A stretch of 64,000 nt of DNA from NCBI RefSeq assembly GCF_000737535.1, contig NZ_CP006269.1, positions 434,001 to 498,000 on the forward strand, in the 5' to 3' direction. Under the pieces are notes generated by a model. That model was not told where the DNA came from and ran no database searches. It was given only the letters and a program-made list of their open reading frames with translations. Positions 1-9,749 of the stretch are shown in pieces. Position numbers and translations under genes: made by a program. Numbering within the stretch: the stretch's first letter is position 1; each line of letters begins with the position of its first letter. The stretch is from Synechococcus sp. KORDI-100. GTDB taxonomy: Bacteria > Cyanobacteriota > Cyanobacteriia > PCC-6307 > Cyanobiaceae.

Positions 1-2
1 CA

Positions 3-323
3 AGGGCTGACCTGTTCGTGTTGCCATCACGCTTTGAGGGCTTCCCCAATGTTCTGCTCGAGGCCATGGCGGCAGGATGTGCCTGTGTGGCGAGTGATTG
101 TCCGACCGGTCCCTCCGATCTGATCAACGACAACCAGAACGGACGCCTCTTGGCGCATGATGCGTCGACAGATCGATGGATCGAGGTGCTTGAGCCTCTG
201 CTTTGCGATGCATCCCAGCGTTCCCGGTTCGCGCAGCAGGCAGTGTCCGTGCGAGAGCGTTTTGGAGAGACCCGGCTTCGCTCCACGTTTCTGGCTGCTC
301 TTGAGGGGGTGAACCATGGATGA
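3..323 (+). CDS. GT4-family glycosyltransferase, C-terminal part (5' end outside window)
   Basis: The reading frame is open from the window edge (first full codon at base 3), so only about the last 106 residues are visible. They carry the GT4 C-terminal nucleotide-sugar-binding signature SRFEGFPNVLLEAMAAG, in which two glutamates are separated by seven residues (EX7E). This identifies a retaining glycosyltransferase of the GT-B fold. The stop overlaps the next gene's ATG by 8 bp, so the two are probably co-transcribed and translationally coupled. The acceptor sugar cannot be told from sequence; the context suggests an extracellular or envelope polysaccharide. Confidence 0.85.
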   Translation, partial: RADLFVLPSRFEGFPNVLLEAMAAGCACVASDCPTGPSDLINDNQNGRLLAHDASTDRWIEVLEPLLCDASQRSRFAQQAVSVRERFGETRLRSTFLAALEGVNHG

Positions 324-1620
324 CCTTTGGGTTGTTCTTCCCCATCTGGGTGCTGGAGGTGCCCAGAAAGTCGGGCTTCTCGCCGCTGAGCACTTCGCCG
401 AGCAGGGGATGAAGGTGCGGGTGCTGTCCCTGCGACCGGAGCATCCCGTCAAGCATCGACTTCCCGCCAATGTGCGCATGCTCGACATCGATCTCCATCC
501 GGATGCTGAGGACGTGCACCCCTGGCTGCGGGATGTGTGGGACCGATCCCTGCTTGCCAGAGGGCGTCGCTTCAGCATTGCTCAGCTGATCAAGCTGCGC
601 CGGTTCGCGATCCGTTTGATCACGCCTCTGCTGCTGCGTGCCCTTCAGATGGGGCTTCCCTGGTTTGATCGACGGCTGGAGCCCGGACGTGACGGCCTGG
701 TCAATGGGCTGCTGGAACACTGCATGCGCAGCGCCGGGGGTCTGCGGTATGTCCGCCTCAAGCAGCTCCTGGCTGAGCAACGACCACGCCGCGTGCTGGC
801 GCTGCTCAGCAAAACCAACATTCTCTGCTGCTCAGCAGCCTGGGATCTGCCGATTCACCTGGTGGTGTCGGAACGCAATGATCCGCGTCTGCAGACGATG
901 GATCACCTCTGGCGCTGGCTGCGCATGGTGTACTACCGCCGTGCCGATGTTGTGACCGCCAACACAGAGGGTGTTCTGGATGCTTTGCAGGACATGGGGG
1001 CCTGGCGTCGCCTGGAATTGCTGCCCAATCCACTGCCCAATGCGGTCAGGACCGATCAACCGCCATCCACCGCAGATCGTCGTCGTCAGATTCTGGCGGT
1101 GGCCCGGCTGGTCCCGCAGAAAGGCCTGGATGTGCTGCTGCGGGCCTTTGCCTCGCTGCCCAGGAGTGTTCGCGATGGCTGGACCGTGGTCCTGGTGGGG
1201 GATGGCCCTGAGCGGGAGAGGCTGCAGACACTCGGGGAAACCCTGTCGATCGCTGAGGCGGTGGCGTTCGAGGGATTTCAGTCGAACCCTCTGAGTTACA
1301 TGCATTCCGCCGCCATCTTTGCCCTGCCATCCAGGTTCGAGGGAATGCCCAATGCCTTGCTGGAAGCCATGGCTTCCGGGTTGCCAGCGGTCGTGACCGA
1401 TGCTTCCCCAGGGCCGCTCGAGATGGTGACGGACGGTCGCAATGGCCTTGTGGTGCCGACGGAGGATCCCGTTGCGTTTGCGGCGGCTCTCCAAAGGCTG
1501 ATGCTGACTGAGGAACAGCGGACTCAGCTGGGAGAAGCGGCGCAGCAGACGCTGCGATCAATGGAATGGCCCGTGGTGGAGCCACTCTGGAGGTCCGTGC
1601 TCGGCTTCGACCCGCTCTGA
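316..1620 (+). CDS. GT4-family glycosyltransferase
   Basis: A 434-residue GT-B glycosyltransferase. An N-terminal Rossmann-like domain starts with LPHLGAGGAQKV, the glycine-rich loop usual in GT4 enzymes. The C-terminal domain has a VARLVPQKGLDVLL segment near residue 258 and the EX7E signature SRFEGMPNALLEAMASG near residue 340. It should transfer a sugar from a nucleotide-sugar donor to a growing glycan at the cytoplasmic side of the membrane. It overlaps the upstream glycosyltransferase by 8 bp and the downstream one by a single base (TGATG), so it lies in the middle of a glycosyltransferase-sulfotransferase operon. Donor and acceptor are unknown. Confidence 0.9.
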   Translation: MDDLWVVLPHLGAGGAQKVGLLAAEHFAEQGMKVRVLSLRPEHPVKHRLPANVRMLDIDLHPDAEDVHPWLRDVWDRSLLARGRRFSIAQLIKLRRFAIRLITPLLLRALQMGLPWFDRRLEPGRDGLVNGLLEHCMRSAGGLRYVRLKQLLAEQRPRRVLALLSKTNILCCSAAWDLPIHLVVSERNDPRLQTMDHLWRWLRMVYYRRADVVTANTEGVLDALQDMGAWRRLELLPNPLPNAVRTDQPPSTADRRRQILAVARLVPQKGLDVLLRAFASLPRSVRDGWTVVLVGDGPERERLQTLGETLSIAEAVAFEGFQSNPLSYMHSAAIFALPSRFEGMPNALLEAMASGLPAVVTDASPGPLEMVTDGRNGLVVPTEDPVAFAAALQRLMLTEEQRTQLGEAAQQTLRSMEWPVVEPLWRSVLGFDPL

Positions 1621-2780
1621 TGGGCAGCGGCTTTCCGTCAACGTCGCCTGCGAGCGTCAGTCGGCGACTTCTCATCCTTGCGCCCACCCGTCGCGTGGCA
1701 AGCGAAACGTTCATCCGCGCCAATTTGGAGCGTTTGCCGTTTTCGATCGACGCCTATTTCGGTGATGAAACGCCATTGGGTCGACCACGTCGCTGCCTCT
1801 ACGGCGTTGCGGTTCTGATCAGCAAAGTGCTGAGCCGTCTCGGCCTGCTTCGCCTGGCCTCCCTACCTCCGTCCGCTGTGGCGCTCCTGTTGATTCGCCA
1901 CCACCAGCCGGACCTTGTGCTTGTGGAATTCGGATTTCATGCCGTTCGGGTGATGGAGCTGGCGGCCTGGTGCAATCGGCCGATGGTTGTTCATTTTCGA
2001 GGTGCCGATGCTTCGGCGGATCGATACCTGAAGCGACTTCAGAAGCGTTACCGCCGACTTCTGACCCTCACATCTGCCGTGATCGTCAAGAGCGACGTGA
2101 TGAAAAAGACCCTGGCCAGGCTTGGTGTCGGCGCTCAACCGGTCCTGATCAGCCCATCCGGCGCTGATGAACGTCGTTTCCACGGTGCAGCGCCGGCGGA
2201 CAACCCGCCGCGTTTTCTGGCGGTGGGTCGTTTTGTTGAGAAGAAAGGTCCAATGGAGACCCTTGAAGCCTTCCGGATCCTGCGGGAGTCACACCCGCTG
2301 GGAGATCAGGCTTCGCTGGTGATGGTGGGAGCCGGTCCCCTGCTTGAACCGGTCCAGAGGCGGGTGCTTGCCCTGGGCCTCGATGGATCCGTGTGTTTCC
2401 CAGGGATGCTTGCGCCGGAGGATGTGGCGGATCAGATGCGTCAGGCCAGGGCTTTCCTGCAGCACTCACGCACAGCCGCTGACGGGGATCAGGAGGGATG
2501 CCCAGTGGCGGTGATGGAGGCTCAGCTCTGCGGTCTGCCTGTGGTGGCAACCCTTCATGGGGGGATTCCTGACGTCGTCCGACATGGCGTGAGCGGATTC
2601 CTGGTCCCCGAGGGGGATGTTCGTGGGATGGCTGATGCGATGCTGCGTCTGACGGTTGACCCGGCTCTGGCACAAACGATGGGTTCCGCTGGACGCGATC
2701 AGGCACTGTCGTCGTACACCGTGCAGCATCACATCGACCAGATCAGCGCCCTGTTGAAGTCCCTGGTGCGTTCGCTCTGA
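1620..2780 (+). CDS. GT4-family glycosyltransferase (exopolysaccharide type)
   Basis: A 386-residue glycosyltransferase. The ATG at 1620 is chosen because it overlaps the previous stop as TGATG; an earlier in-frame start at 1566 would overlap the upstream gene by 55 bp. The C-terminal domain has FLAVGRFVEKKGPMETL and the segment QHSRTAADGDQEGCPVAVME, whose EGCPVAVME is an EX7E motif. The SRTAADGDQEG form is common in bacterial exopolysaccharide and colanic-acid-type GT4 enzymes. The stop overlaps the start of a sulfotransferase by one base, so glycan assembly and sulfation appear to be made from one transcript. Confidence 0.88.
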   Translation: MGSGFPSTSPASVSRRLLILAPTRRVASETFIRANLERLPFSIDAYFGDETPLGRPRRCLYGVAVLISKVLSRLGLLRLASLPPSAVALLLIRHHQPDLVLVEFGFHAVRVMELAAWCNRPMVVHFRGADASADRYLKRLQKRYRRLLTLTSAVIVKSDVMKKTLARLGVGAQPVLISPSGADERRFHGAAPADNPPRFLAVGRFVEKKGPMETLEAFRILRESHPLGDQASLVMVGAGPLLEPVQRRVLALGLDGSVCFPGMLAPEDVADQMRQARAFLQHSRTAADGDQEGCPVAVMEAQLCGLPVVATLHGGIPDVVRHGVSGFLVPEGDVRGMADAMLRLTVDPALAQTMGSAGRDQALSSYTVQHHIDQISALLKSLVRSL

Positions 2781-3652
2781 TGCGGGATCCATCGATTCAG
2801 CTGATCTACATCACAAGCCGCGGACACAGTGGCTCCACGCTTCTGAGTCAGCTGATCGGTTCCCACAGTCGCGTGCTCTGTGTTGGCGAGATCAAGATGT
2901 TGATCAACCCGGATCCGCAGCGAAAACTGTGTTGCTGTCATCGCCAGCCCCCTGATCAGTGTCCGTTCTGGAGCGCTGTCCAGGACCATCTGATCAAGGC
3001 GATCGGCAAGCGATTCATGCAGCTTGATCTGAGCGGGAATGATGCGTTGACCTTTCGCCAGGACAATCAGGCGTTGTTTGAGGCGGTGGCATCCGTCAGC
3101 GGTTGCTCCGTCATTGTTGACTCTTCGAAATCAATCCAGCGAGCGATGGCCTTGCATCAGGCGTTTGCTCAACATTCCGGGCTGCAGATCAACATTGTGC
3201 ATCTGCATCGTGGTCCTCTTGGTTCCCTCAACAGTGCATTGAAAAAAGGAGACGATCTGCGTCGCTCCGCATACAACTACAACCAGATGTTTTTTCGAAC
3301 CCGAGAGCATTTGAAATCCTGTCGCAGCCTCTTTGTCACCTACGAACGACTGGCGACACGACCGCGACCTCAGTTGCAAACCGTCATGGAGTTTGTCGGT
3401 TTGTCGTTTGAAGAGGCTCAGTTCAACTGGCGTGCACAACAGCATCGCGATATTCACGGCAACATCATGCGTTTTGGAACCTCGGATCGAATCCGCTTGG
3501 ATCGAAAGTGGTTATGGGAACTTTCATGGCGGCAGATCCTTGTGATTATGGCCTGGACGATGCCGGTACGGTTAAGAAGTGAGGCCTTGTTTGAAAGGAT
3601 GCGCGACTGGATCAAATATGGTGACTGGCAGTCTTTACTGGGGAAACAATAA
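2780..3652 (+). CDS. Sulfotransferase family protein (PAPS-dependent)
   Basis: A 290-residue protein. The N-terminal ITSRGHSGSTLLSQLIGSH near residues 8-26 matches the 5'-phosphosulfate-binding loop of PAPS sulfotransferases. A second segment, VHLHRGPLGSLNSALKKG near residue 145, fits the 3'-phosphate-binding region (R and S). Such enzymes transfer sulfate from PAPS to hydroxyl or amino groups, here probably on a glycan because the gene is fused by a one-base TGATG overlap to three glycosyltransferases. Base composition drops toward the 3' end. The exact acceptor is unknown. Confidence 0.82.
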   Translation: MRDPSIQLIYITSRGHSGSTLLSQLIGSHSRVLCVGEIKMLINPDPQRKLCCCHRQPPDQCPFWSAVQDHLIKAIGKRFMQLDLSGNDALTFRQDNQALFEAVASVSGCSVIVDSSKSIQRAMALHQAFAQHSGLQINIVHLHRGPLGSLNSALKKGDDLRRSAYNYNQMFFRTREHLKSCRSLFVTYERLATRPRPQLQTVMEFVGLSFEEAQFNWRAQQHRDIHGNIMRFGTSDRIRLDRKWLWELSWRQILVIMAWTMPVRLRSEALFERMRDWIKYGDWQSLLGKQ

Positions 3653-3684
3653 TGCCAGACATGAGACCTTTGCAAACCATATAA

Positions 3685-4443
3685 ATGTCGATGCTTGATC
3701 GTTTTTTTTCAAGGATTCATGATGATCAGCTTCGTGGAACGTTGGTCTCTTTCCCGAAATCTGGCCGCACCTGGGTGCGTGTGATGCTTGATCGTTTACA
3801 TCTCTCGATTCGTTACACCCACGATGGCAGCGAACATAAATTAGGCGCACATTTTCAGTCATTGAATAGCTGTGGCCTGGATCCCAAGGATCAGCCTCTC
3901 GTCTTCCTTCACCGGGATCCGAGAGATACGGCTGTGTCGGGCTTCTTCCAGAAATCGTTGCGTATCGACCAGGGATATGAGGGTGATCTGTCGCACTTCA
4001 TCCGCGATCCACATCACGGCATTGAAAAAGTCCTGGTGTTCAATCTGGCCTGGATCGAGCATTGCTCCCGCTCAGACAATACCCATCGAACCCTGTCCTA
4101 TGAGGCGTTGCGCGCCAATACAGCGGATGGTTTGTCCGCTTTGGTTGCGACCTACATGCCATCGCGACCCATCAACCGGCGCCGGATCTGCAGGGAGGTA
4201 GATCGGGCCAGTTTCGAGCGGATGCAGCAGCAGGAAAAACAAGGTGTGTTTGCAAGACGCTACAAGAAAGCCTTGACACCAGTTGATCCTGAGAACAAGG
4301 AGAGTTTCAAAGTCAGACGCGGAAAAGTTGGTGGGTTTAAGGATTATTTTTCAGAGCAAGATCTTGCTTTTGCTGATCAACTCCTTCAGCGTTACGACTA
4401 CTTTGATCGCTTGGCGTCCGCCCATCTGGCTGCGCTGATTTAA
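3685..4443 (+). CDS. Sulfotransferase family protein
   Basis: A 252-residue sulfotransferase. LVSFPKSGRTWVRVMLDRL near residue 17 is a textbook 5'-PSB loop (PKSGxTW type). VFLHRDPRDTAVSGFF near residue 74 is the 3'-phosphate site (RDPRD...S), and a C-terminal RRGKVGGFKDYF resembles the RKGxxGDWK loop that closes over PAPS. It is therefore the most canonical of the four sulfotransferases here. The 32-bp gap upstream and the first codons are strikingly AT-rich (about 33% GC by hand count over 3661-3720) compared with flanking core genes, which may reflect horizontal acquisition. Confidence 0.88.
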   Translation: MSMLDRFFSRIHDDQLRGTLVSFPKSGRTWVRVMLDRLHLSIRYTHDGSEHKLGAHFQSLNSCGLDPKDQPLVFLHRDPRDTAVSGFFQKSLRIDQGYEGDLSHFIRDPHHGIEKVLVFNLAWIEHCSRSDNTHRTLSYEALRANTADGLSALVATYMPSRPINRRRICREVDRASFERMQQQEKQGVFARRYKKALTPVDPENKESFKVRRGKVGGFKDYFSEQDLAFADQLLQRYDYFDRLASAHLAALI

Positions 4444-4448
4444 GGCTG

Positions 4449-5342
4449 GTGGCACTGTCTCGAACCAATCGCCAACGACTCTGTTTGCTGCTCATCCGAG
4501 GGCTGGGTCACAGCGGCACCACGATTCTTGATCTTGCCCTTGGTGCCCATCCGCAGGTGATGGGTCTTGGAGAGGCCGCCAGGATTCTGGCGACCCCGAA
4601 GCCTGGTGAAGAGGGTCGTGCCCCTGCCATGCTGCGCGGGCCACGTCGACGGGAAAGAATTTGCACCTGCGGGGTTTCAGCAGCGGATTGCCCGATCTGG
4701 GGCCCGGCCCTGGATTGGTTGGAATCGCACGAAGCCTGGACCTTGCCCGACAAGATGCGACATCTGATGCATCTGGCCGCGGCCTTGCCAACGGCTCGCG
4801 GCGAGGGGCCTCACCGAGTGCTGGTGGACTCTTTTCAGGATGAGCTTGTCTTGCCCCAGTCCATGCCGTCCGATGTGGACGTACGGGTGATTCATCTGGT
4901 GCGCGATGTCCGCTCCTGGTTGCATTCCCGTCTCAAATCCGCCCGTCAGTCAGGAAAACCCTTCTCAGAGCTCAGGACGCTGCTGCGTTGGTGGTACGTG
5001 AATCGCAAATTCGATCGCGTGCTGCAGCAGTGCGGCAGGCCTGTGTTTCGATTGGGTTACGAGGAATTGGCGTTGCAACCTGAGCGTTCGCTTCAACTGG
5101 TGTGCGCTTGGTTGAACCTGCCCTTTTCTGAACAGATGTTGGCGCCCGGAGCCCACAGCACCAGTCATCTGCTGTCAGGAAATCGGATGCGATTTGATCG
5201 CGATCGCTCTCGCGCAATCCGTTACGACGCGGCCTGGATGGCCTCGCGGGACTGGCCGATCCAGATTTCAGTGCTGGTTCCAGGAGTTGCTGCCTTGAAT
5301 CGGAAACTGGTGTATTCCAACAAGCTCATCAATCCTGGTTAG
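4449..5342 (+). CDS. Sulfotransferase family protein
   Basis: A 297-residue protein with a GTG start 5 bp after the preceding stop. LIRGLGHSGTTILDLALGAH near residue 16 is a P-loop-like PAPS 5'-phosphosulfate-binding motif. HLVRDVRSWLHSRLKSARQ near residue 149 is the 3'-phosphate-binding segment. It differs clearly from the two upstream sulfotransferases, so the cluster is not a recent tandem duplication; the enzymes could modify different positions or sugars. It is the last gene of the forward operon and ends 8 bp before a convergent sulfotransferase. Confidence 0.82.
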   Translation: MALSRTNRQRLCLLLIRGLGHSGTTILDLALGAHPQVMGLGEAARILATPKPGEEGRAPAMLRGPRRRERICTCGVSAADCPIWGPALDWLESHEAWTLPDKMRHLMHLAAALPTARGEGPHRVLVDSFQDELVLPQSMPSDVDVRVIHLVRDVRSWLHSRLKSARQSGKPFSELRTLLRWWYVNRKFDRVLQQCGRPVFRLGYEELALQPERSLQLVCAWLNLPFSEQMLAPGAHSTSHLLSGNRMRFDRDRSRAIRYDAAWMASRDWPIQISVLVPGVAALNRKLVYSNKLINPG

Positions 5343-5350
5343 TTGTTGAT

Positions 5351-6190
5351 CTAGCGGCACCATTCGCTGGCCAGGGGCCAGTGTCTTTCCAGGCTGAGAT
5401 GGGGGAACTGTTGCGCGACGTTGTTATAAACTAGTGCCTGGCTTTGCCCAATGCTGGCGAGAACCTCCTCCGGAAGATTCGTTGTGGTGCGGCTTTCATT
5501 GATGCGTCGGCTCCAGTTCGGTTCCTCGTAGTCGATCATCAGGTGTTGGCACAACCGTTGATATACAGACTCTGTGAACAATCGTTCATAGAGATCAATG
5601 AATAGATCATCTGAGCTGAAGGCCTGTGACAGAGCCTGGAGCGTGTGGAGATAATCGCTGCGCTGACTCGAACGTTGTTGCAATGTTCTAGCGGTGCGTC
5701 GTAACTGCTCTTGTTCTGCATCCGGATGGAGTTCACCACGTTTACGCAGTTTCATGCGCTGTTGGGAGAGGATCCGCTCCACCGGATCGCGCATCAAAAA
5801 CACAACACGTGTGGTGACACCACGTTCTGAAAATTGTTCGCGGGTCCATTGCAGAGTGTCTGCTGACAAACAGCCATAGGACGGTGTGATATCTCCGGTG
5901 AGACGGTTCGACGGACGTTGCAGCAAGTTGCAGAAGTAGTCGAAGTAGCGGTTGCTGTTCTGCAGGAAACGCTTTCTTCTCCAGGTTCTCCACTTCCAGG
6001 GCGGACTGTTTTTGGGTTGAAAATGGGCGAATTGAGGAAGTGTGAGTGCATCCAGGATGTGATATTCCTTGCAAAAGCCAAAATTAGAATCGTGGCGATT
6101 GTGTAATTGCTCATGCAGCCAGGATGTGCCTGCTTTTTGAGCTCCGACGCCAAGAAGAAAAACCTTGAAATGATGATCTGGCGAGGTCAT
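5351..6190 (-). CDS. Sulfotransferase domain protein (heparan-sulfotransferase-like)
   Basis: A 279-residue protein starting MTSPDHHFKVFLLGVGAQK. The segment GVGAQKAGTSWLHEQL is the GxxKxGTSxL form of the PAPS 5'-phosphosulfate loop found in NDST/heparan-type sulfotransferases. VVFLMRDPVERILSQQRMK near residue 126 is the 3'-phosphate site. DITPSYG near residue 99 fits the conserved substrate-side loop of this group. It is transcribed toward the forward sulfotransferase operon with 8 bp between stops. It probably sulfates a carbohydrate, but the substrate is unknown. Confidence 0.85.
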   Translation of the reverse strand: MTSPDHHFKVFLLGVGAQKAGTSWLHEQLHNRHDSNFGFCKEYHILDALTLPQFAHFQPKNSPPWKWRTWRRKRFLQNSNRYFDYFCNLLQRPSNRLTGDITPSYGCLSADTLQWTREQFSERGVTTRVVFLMRDPVERILSQQRMKLRKRGELHPDAEQEQLRRTARTLQQRSSQRSDYLHTLQALSQAFSSDDLFIDLYERLFTESVYQRLCQHLMIDYEEPNWSRRINESRTTTNLPEEVLASIGQSQALVYNNVAQQFPHLSLERHWPLASEWCR

Positions 6191-6377
6191 TGCATTCGAA
6201 GATCGGTTGTTTTTCTGATTCTTTTTGGGTCACAGATATGAGTTTTTTGATAGAGCCAGCTTGAAGTGGGAATTTTCAGCCGTTTTTTGGTATTGATATC
6301 TTGGAGAGAATCTCCACTTTTAGATGTGCTGTCTGAGGTTTTATCAGTTCCATCCATAATCAAAAATCCAGATCGAG

Positions 6378-7238
<861 letters not shown>

Positions 7239-7300
7239 TCAAATGCCAGGCGGAGCTTACCGACTGTGATGAGACGGGCTGCGAGCGATAGCCTCCACCA

Positions 7301-9694
7301 ATGAGCTTCTTGGCCGGCCTCAACGATGCCCAGCGCAGGGCAGTGGATCACCATGAAGGCCCTTTACTGGTGGTGGCAGGTGCCGGCAGCGGCAAAACAC
7401 GAGCCCTCACCCATCGCATTGCCCATCTGATCGGTGCCCATGGGGTGGATCCGGCACAGGTGCTGGCCGTGACATTCACCAACAAGGCGGCTAGGGAAAT
7501 GAAGGAGCGCCTGGAGCTCCTGCTGGCCCAGCGCCTGGCGCAAAGCCAGTTCGGCCAGCCCTGGAGCACGCTGCCGCCCGTGGAACAGAGGCAGTTGCGG
7601 TCCCGCATCTACCGGGAGGTGACCAAAGAACTCTGGATCGGCACCTTCCATGCCTTGTTCGCACGGATGCTGCGATTTGACATTGACAAATTCAAGGACT
7701 CCGAAGGCCTCACCTGGACACGTCAGTTCTCGATCTACGACGAGGCGGATGCCCAGAGCCTCGTCAAAGAGATCGTCACCCAGGAGTTGCAGCTCGATCC
7801 CAAACGTTTCGAACCGAAGAAGGTTCGCTGGGCCATCAGCAATGCCAAGAATCAGGGCTGGTTGCCTGATCAGCTGGAGGCCAACGCCGAAGGTCAGCGC
7901 GGCAAGCTCACCGCTGAGACCTACCGGCGATATCGCAGGGCCCTGGCGGCCAATAACGCTCTGGATTTCGATGATCTGCTCCTCCTCCCTGTTCAGCTGC
8001 TGCAGCAGAACGAACAGGTGTGCAGTTACTGGCACCGACGCTTTCGGCACGTCCTGGTGGATGAATACCAGGACACGAACCGCACGCAGTACGAACTGAT
8101 CAAGTTGCTGGTGACGGGCGGACAAGACCCCCAGAAGGTCAAGGACTGGGGTGGTCGCTCCGTGTTTGTGGTGGGCGATGCGGACCAGAGCATCTACAGC
8201 TTCCGTGCCGCTGATTTCACGATCCTGATGGGTTTTCAGGACGACTTCGGCGATCGAGAACCTGACGACTCGACGCGCACGATGGTGAAGCTCGAGGAGA
8301 ACTACCGGTCCACCGCGACGATTCTCGAGGCTGCCAACGCTCTGATCGCCAATAACAGCGAGCGGATCGACAAAGTGCTGCGGCCGACCCGGGGGGACGG
8401 TGAGCTGATCAGCCTCACGCGTTGTGATGACGAGATTGCTGAGGCTGAAGCTGTGGTGCACCGGTTGCGCATGTTGGAAGCGGCTCACCCGGAGCTGAGC
8501 TGGGGAGATATGGCGGTTCTCTATCGCACCAATGCCCAGTCCCGGGCCGTTGAAGAGTCTCTGGTGCGCTGGGGGATTCCCTATGTAGTGGTCGGTGGAC
8601 TGCGCTTCTATGACCGGCGCGAAATCAAGGACCTGCTGGCCTATCTGCGCCTACTAGTGAATCCGGCAGACACCGTCAGCCTTCTGCGTGTGATCAATGT
8701 GCCCAAGCGGGGCATCGGCAAGACAACCATCCAGCGGTTGACTGATGCGGCCAATCAACTGGGGATCCCGCTCTGGGATGTCGTCAGTGATCCCGAAGCG
8801 GTGCGTTCCCTGGGCGGTCGCTCCGCAAAAGGCCTGCTTCAGTTCTGCGAACTCCTCAACGATCTGAGGCAGCAGGTGACCGAAGCCGCTCCATCGGAAC
8901 TGATCCAGCAGGTGATGGAAAAGAGTGGCTACGTCCGTGAACTGATCACGGAGGGAACCGATGAGGCGGAGGAGCGTCGGCGCAATCTGCAGGAGCTGGT
9001 GAATGCTGCTCTGCAGTTTCAGGAGGAGAACGACGAGGCGGATCTTGAGGGATTCCTCGCCACGGCTGCCCTGTCCAGTGATGCCGACAACAAGGACACA
9101 GCAGCCGATCGCGTCACGCTGATGACATTGCACAGCAGCAAGGGACTGGAATTTCCCGTCGTATGTATGGTGGGATTGGAGCAGGGTCTATTCCCCAGTT
9201 ATCGCTCCCTTGATGACCCCGCTTCCCTGGAGGAGGAGAGACGGCTCTGTTACGTCGGGATCACCCGTGCCAAGGAACGCCTGTTCCTCTCCCATGCCAG
9301 TGAACGCCGGCTGTGGGGCGGCATGCGTGAGGCTGCCGTGCCGTCCGTGTTCCTGTCGGAACTGCCTGAGGCACTGGTGCAAGGTGATTTGCCCCAGAGC
9401 GGTGGAGCCTCCTTGCGACGGGAGCGGCGCTTGGAGCGTCTGACCCGCGTCGATCGGGATGTGACATCGTCCCCCCCCGCCAATGCTGTTCGACGGCGAC
9501 ATGCCGGACCTGCCCCAGGACGCAGCTGGAGTGTTGGCGACAAGGTGATTCACAGCAGCTTCGGCCTCGGCGAGATCACCCACACCTTCGGCAGTGGTGA
9601 GAAGGTGTCGATAGCCGTGAAGTTCACAGGGATGGGACCCAAGATTCTTGATCCCCGACTGGCACCGATCGAGCCGGTCGATGAGGCGTCCTGA
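7301..9694 (+). CDS. UvrD/PcrA-type superfamily 1 DNA helicase
   Basis: A 797-residue 3'-5' helicase of the UvrD/Rep/PcrA group. Walker A is VAGAGSGKTRALTHRIAHL near residue 27. DEYQDTNRTQYELI is motif II, VVGDADQSIYSFRAADF is motif III and EENYRST is motif IV. TLHSSKGLEFPVV and VGITRAKERLFLS are motifs V and VI. The C-terminal tail has a GDKVIHSSFGLGEI stretch typical of the PcrA C-terminal Tudor-like domain that contacts RNA polymerase. It acts in nucleotide-excision and mismatch repair and in clearing replication-transcription conflicts. The ATG start lies 68 bp from the divergent kdsA start. Confidence 0.95.
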   Translation: MSFLAGLNDAQRRAVDHHEGPLLVVAGAGSGKTRALTHRIAHLIGAHGVDPAQVLAVTFTNKAAREMKERLELLLAQRLAQSQFGQPWSTLPPVEQRQLRSRIYREVTKELWIGTFHALFARMLRFDIDKFKDSEGLTWTRQFSIYDEADAQSLVKEIVTQELQLDPKRFEPKKVRWAISNAKNQGWLPDQLEANAEGQRGKLTAETYRRYRRALAANNALDFDDLLLLPVQLLQQNEQVCSYWHRRFRHVLVDEYQDTNRTQYELIKLLVTGGQDPQKVKDWGGRSVFVVGDADQSIYSFRAADFTILMGFQDDFGDREPDDSTRTMVKLEENYRSTATILEAANALIANNSERIDKVLRPTRGDGELISLTRCDDEIAEAEAVVHRLRMLEAAHPELSWGDMAVLYRTNAQSRAVEESLVRWGIPYVVVGGLRFYDRREIKDLLAYLRLLVNPADTVSLLRVINVPKRGIGKTTIQRLTDAANQLGIPLWDVVSDPEAVRSLGGRSAKGLLQFCELLNDLRQQVTEAAPSELIQQVMEKSGYVRELITEGTDEAEERRRNLQELVNAALQFQEENDEADLEGFLATAALSSDADNKDTAADRVTLMTLHSSKGLEFPVVCMVGLEQGLFPSYRSLDDPASLEEERRLCYVGITRAKERLFLSHASERRLWGGMREAAVPSVFLSELPEALVQGDLPQSGGASLRRERRLERLTRVDRDVTSSPPANAVRRRHAGPAPGRSWSVGDKVIHSSFGLGEITHTFGSGEKVSIAVKFTGMGPKILDPRLAPIEPVDEAS

Positions 9695-9749
9695 CATCAC
9701 GTTTTTCCGCTTCGCCAGCCAGGCCTGCTGAAGCGAGGAGGGCTTCAAG

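Noticed and set aside
6302-6314. GGAGA-GAA-TCTCC hairpin downstream of kdsA
   Set aside because: Only five pairs and no adjacent T run on either strand, so not a convincing terminator.
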